Part shown: in pieces, positions 62,759-64,000 of the stretch
How the letters are laid out: each line of letters starts with the position of its first letter
Position numbering within the stretch: position 1 is the stretch's first letter
Source: Anabaena sp. 4-3
GTDB lineage: Bacteria > Cyanobacteriota > Cyanobacteriia > Cyanobacteriales > Nostocaceae
Direction: 5' to 3'
Length of the DNA: 64,000 bases
NCBI RefSeq assembly: GCF_001597745.1
Contig: NZ_LUHJ01000014.1
Location: 76,908-140,907 of the forward strand
Made by a program: the position numbers and the translations under genes
The notes under the pieces: model-generated
What the model was told of the DNA's origin: nothing
The model's input: the letters and a program-made list of their open reading frames with translations, nothing else
The model's database searches: none

Positions 62759-63719
62759 CACCGACAGCACGGCGAATATTTCGCCAAATCTGCGTTGCCG
62801 CCAATGCGCCATCACCCGCAGCAACCACCACTTGATTTAAGCCTACCTTCAAGTCACCAATCGCAAAAATGCGCGGGTGAGAAGTTTGACCCATCTGATC
62901 TGTTATTAAATATCCCCCTTTTTTCTCCAAATTGAAACCTTCTAAATAGGTATTGTGGTAGCGCGAACCCATAGAAATTAAACCAGTTTCCAACTCAACC
63001 ACAGTACCATCCAGCAATTCCACACCCGTCATCTGATGGTTTTTCCCCAAAAATTGCTTAATTGGAGTTTCCACCAAACGATAACCATGCTGCTGTAACT
63101 GAGAACGCAATTCTGCGCTCACCGTAAACAATCCATGAGTGAAGATAGTAATGTAGGGAGTAAACCAACTGAGATTAAACACCATTTCCTCAATACTGGC
63201 TTCACTCCCCGCAAAAAACCCGCATTGTTTATCAGCCATTTCATAGCCATCGCAAACCATGCAAACGTGCAAATTATAGCCAGCGTATTCAAACACATTC
63301 TGCATATTTTCCAAAGGAGGCAGATGGTCAATAATACCACTAGCAGCAATCAGATACTTAGAACGCAACACAGAATAAACACTGTTTTGACGACCGACTT
63401 TTACCCGCACAGCAAAAGTATCGCCCTCGTCCACCACCTCGTCAACATAAGCATTTAAAAAATCTCCATCCAAAGATTCATAATGCTTTTTACCCTGTTG
63501 CAACAACACACGACCAGGAGTATCTGGAGGCAACCCCAGATAGTTATGTAACTCTTGCATCCAGAAAGAACGCGCTTTTCCCTTGTCAATAACTAGACTA
63601 GAAAGCAAATATCTTTGTAGATAGATTCCCGCAGAAAGCCCCCCAGCACCACCACCAACGATAATGGCATCATAAACATGGTCAACACGTTCCGAAAGAT
63701 TAGCCTTTGATAATCGCAT
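62712..63719 (-). CDS. Thioredoxin-reductase-like flavoprotein
   Basis: A 335-residue FAD protein. FAD loop IIVGGGAGGLSAG (about 19-31), redox pair Cys153/Cys156 in HVCMVCDGYEM, and FAIGDLKVG at the FAD-ribityl site. The NADPH-binding GxGxxA motif is degraded: the region reads GFFAGSEASIEEM, so NADPH use is doubtful. Cyanobacteria contain diverged members of this family that do not use NADPH, including ferredoxin-linked and diflavin forms, and this may be one. It ends with a 47-base overlap of the preceding gene. Confidence 0.75.
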   Translation of the reverse strand: MRLSKANLSERVDHVYDAIIVGGGAGGLSAGIYLQRYLLSSLVIDKGKARSFWMQELHNYLGLPPDTPGRVLLQQGKKHYESLDGDFLNAYVDEVVDEGDTFAVRVKVGRQNSVYSVLRSKYLIAASGIIDHLPPLENMQNVFEYAGYNLHVCMVCDGYEMADKQCGFFAGSEASIEEMVFNLSWFTPYITIFTHGLFTVSAELRSQLQQHGYRLVETPIKQFLGKNHQMTGVELLDGTVVELETGLISMGSRYHNTYLEGFNLEKKGGYLITDQMGQTSHPRIFAIGDLKVGLNQVVVAAGDGALAATQIWRNIRRAVGAKPWRSNLPSVQLQT

Positions 63720-63934
63720 ATCCTCACTTCTTTCCTATGGAATCAGTAAAAACTTCTCCGCGTACCCACCGTACCCCTACGGGGAAGCAAGCTACGCGCA
63801 GCGTCTCCGTTAGGAGAAGTTCTGATGTCTACGACAAGCCGCTTGCGCGTCTACGGCGGTTCGTCGTAAGGCGTTCCCGCAGGGTAGCCGCCGCTCAGAC
63901 TTCTCTTTGCGCTTACTTTGCCTACCTGGAGCGT
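63720..63934. repeat. GC-rich palindromic repeat block
   Basis: CCCCTACGGGGAAGCAAGCTACGCG, then GCAGCGTCTCCGTTAGGAGA, CTACGACAAGCCGCTTGCG, CGTCTACGGCGGTTCGTCG and GCGTTCCCGCAGGGTAGCC form overlapping stem-loops over about 150 bases. It is unlike the local AT content. Fragments of the same units are found at 1.90, 13.14, 52.79 and 61.35 kb. Confidence 0.75.
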
Positions 63935-64000
63935 TTAAACCCACCAAGGCTTTTCACCAGTGCGGGGGTCAATCTCACGCCAAGGCGAAACCCAAATGTA
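63935..64000 (-). CDS. Partial gene, C-terminus only
   Basis: On the minus strand the window's last bases read YIWVSPWREIDPRTGEKPWW-V followed by a TAA at 63937-63935. The open frame continues beyond the window edge. The sequence looks genuinely coding (Trp/Pro-rich with conserved-looking SPWREIDPRTGE), but I do not recognise the family. Confidence 0.55.
   Translation of the reverse strand, partial: YIWVSPWREIDPRTGEKPWWV

Noticed and set aside
1-64000. tRNA, rRNA, CRISPR arrays, intact insertion sequences or prophage genes
   Set aside because: None could be recognised: no transposase, integrase or phage frame, and no tRNA-like cloverleaf noticed by eye. A tRNA scan would settle the last point.

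Overview
The window is chromosomal DNA from a filamentous, heterocyst-forming cyanobacterium of the Nostoc/Anabaena type. Three things show this: a heterocyst-glycolipid gene island (PKS proteins, hgdB/hgdC/hgdA, glycosyltransferases), photosynthesis genes (chlM, psbA), and many GCGATCGC (HIP1) octamers with Nostoc-style short tandem and hairpin repeats. I saw no rRNA, tRNA, CRISPR array or intact insertion sequence.

Layout. 1-19.2 kb: heterocyst glycolipid island. HglE and a KR-DH protein are on the minus strand. A 1.5-kb gap separates them from hgdB, hgdC, hgdA, three GT2 glycosyltransferases, a DUF2141 protein and an HglT-like GT4 glycosyltransferase on the plus strand. 19.2-24.7 kb: an unknown protein, HtpX protease, ChlM and a CPA2 antiporter with universal-stress domains. 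24.9-28.9 kb: metal-handling patch with a Tat multicopper oxidase, a DUF411 protein behind a MerR-type operator, flavodoxin, a Met-rich secreted protein, a His-rich mini-ORF and a flavodoxin remnant. 28.9-35.7 kb: peptide locus with a C39-peptidase ABC exporter, a GNAT protein and a small double-glycine-leader peptide, followed by a cysteine-synthase-like enzyme paired with a MATE-like exporter. 35.9-39.8 kb: an RppA/RppB-like two-component system, nagA and purE. 40.4-51.9 kb: three ammonium transporters, with a complete thiazole/oxazole-modified peptide (TOMM) cluster lodged between the second and third. 51.9-64 kb: SGNH hydrolase, ispH, lrtA/hpf, lipB, a fused amino-acid ABC transporter (bgtB type), secreted nuclease, ArsR regulator, a D1' variant psbA, a nitronate-monooxygenase-like flavoprotein and a thioredoxin-reductase-like protein. 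A partial gene runs off the end.

The best candidate for an undescribed system is the TOMM cluster at 43.9-50.3 kb. It has a 115-aa precursor whose core holds nine cysteines at nearly perfect four-residue spacing (CGGY repeats), an E1-like protein with a leader-binding domain, a YcaO cyclodehydratase, a SagB-type dehydrogenase and a divergent ABC exporter. A terminator hairpin separates precursor from enzymes, and GTGA overlap couples the E1 and YcaO genes. The second candidate is the C39/GNAT/double-glycine peptide locus at 28.9-32.3 kb, which lies next to the PLP-enzyme/MATE pair.

Perfect NtcA-type boxes (TGTA-N8-TACA) precede the first and third ammonium transporter genes, and a nine-base-spacer variant precedes the second. 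The psbA gene encodes the microaerobic D1' form, judged from A80, P144, L158, M173 and A286. Intergenic spaces are filled by at least five families of small hairpin repeats, two of which have been recruited into the 3' ends of coding sequences.
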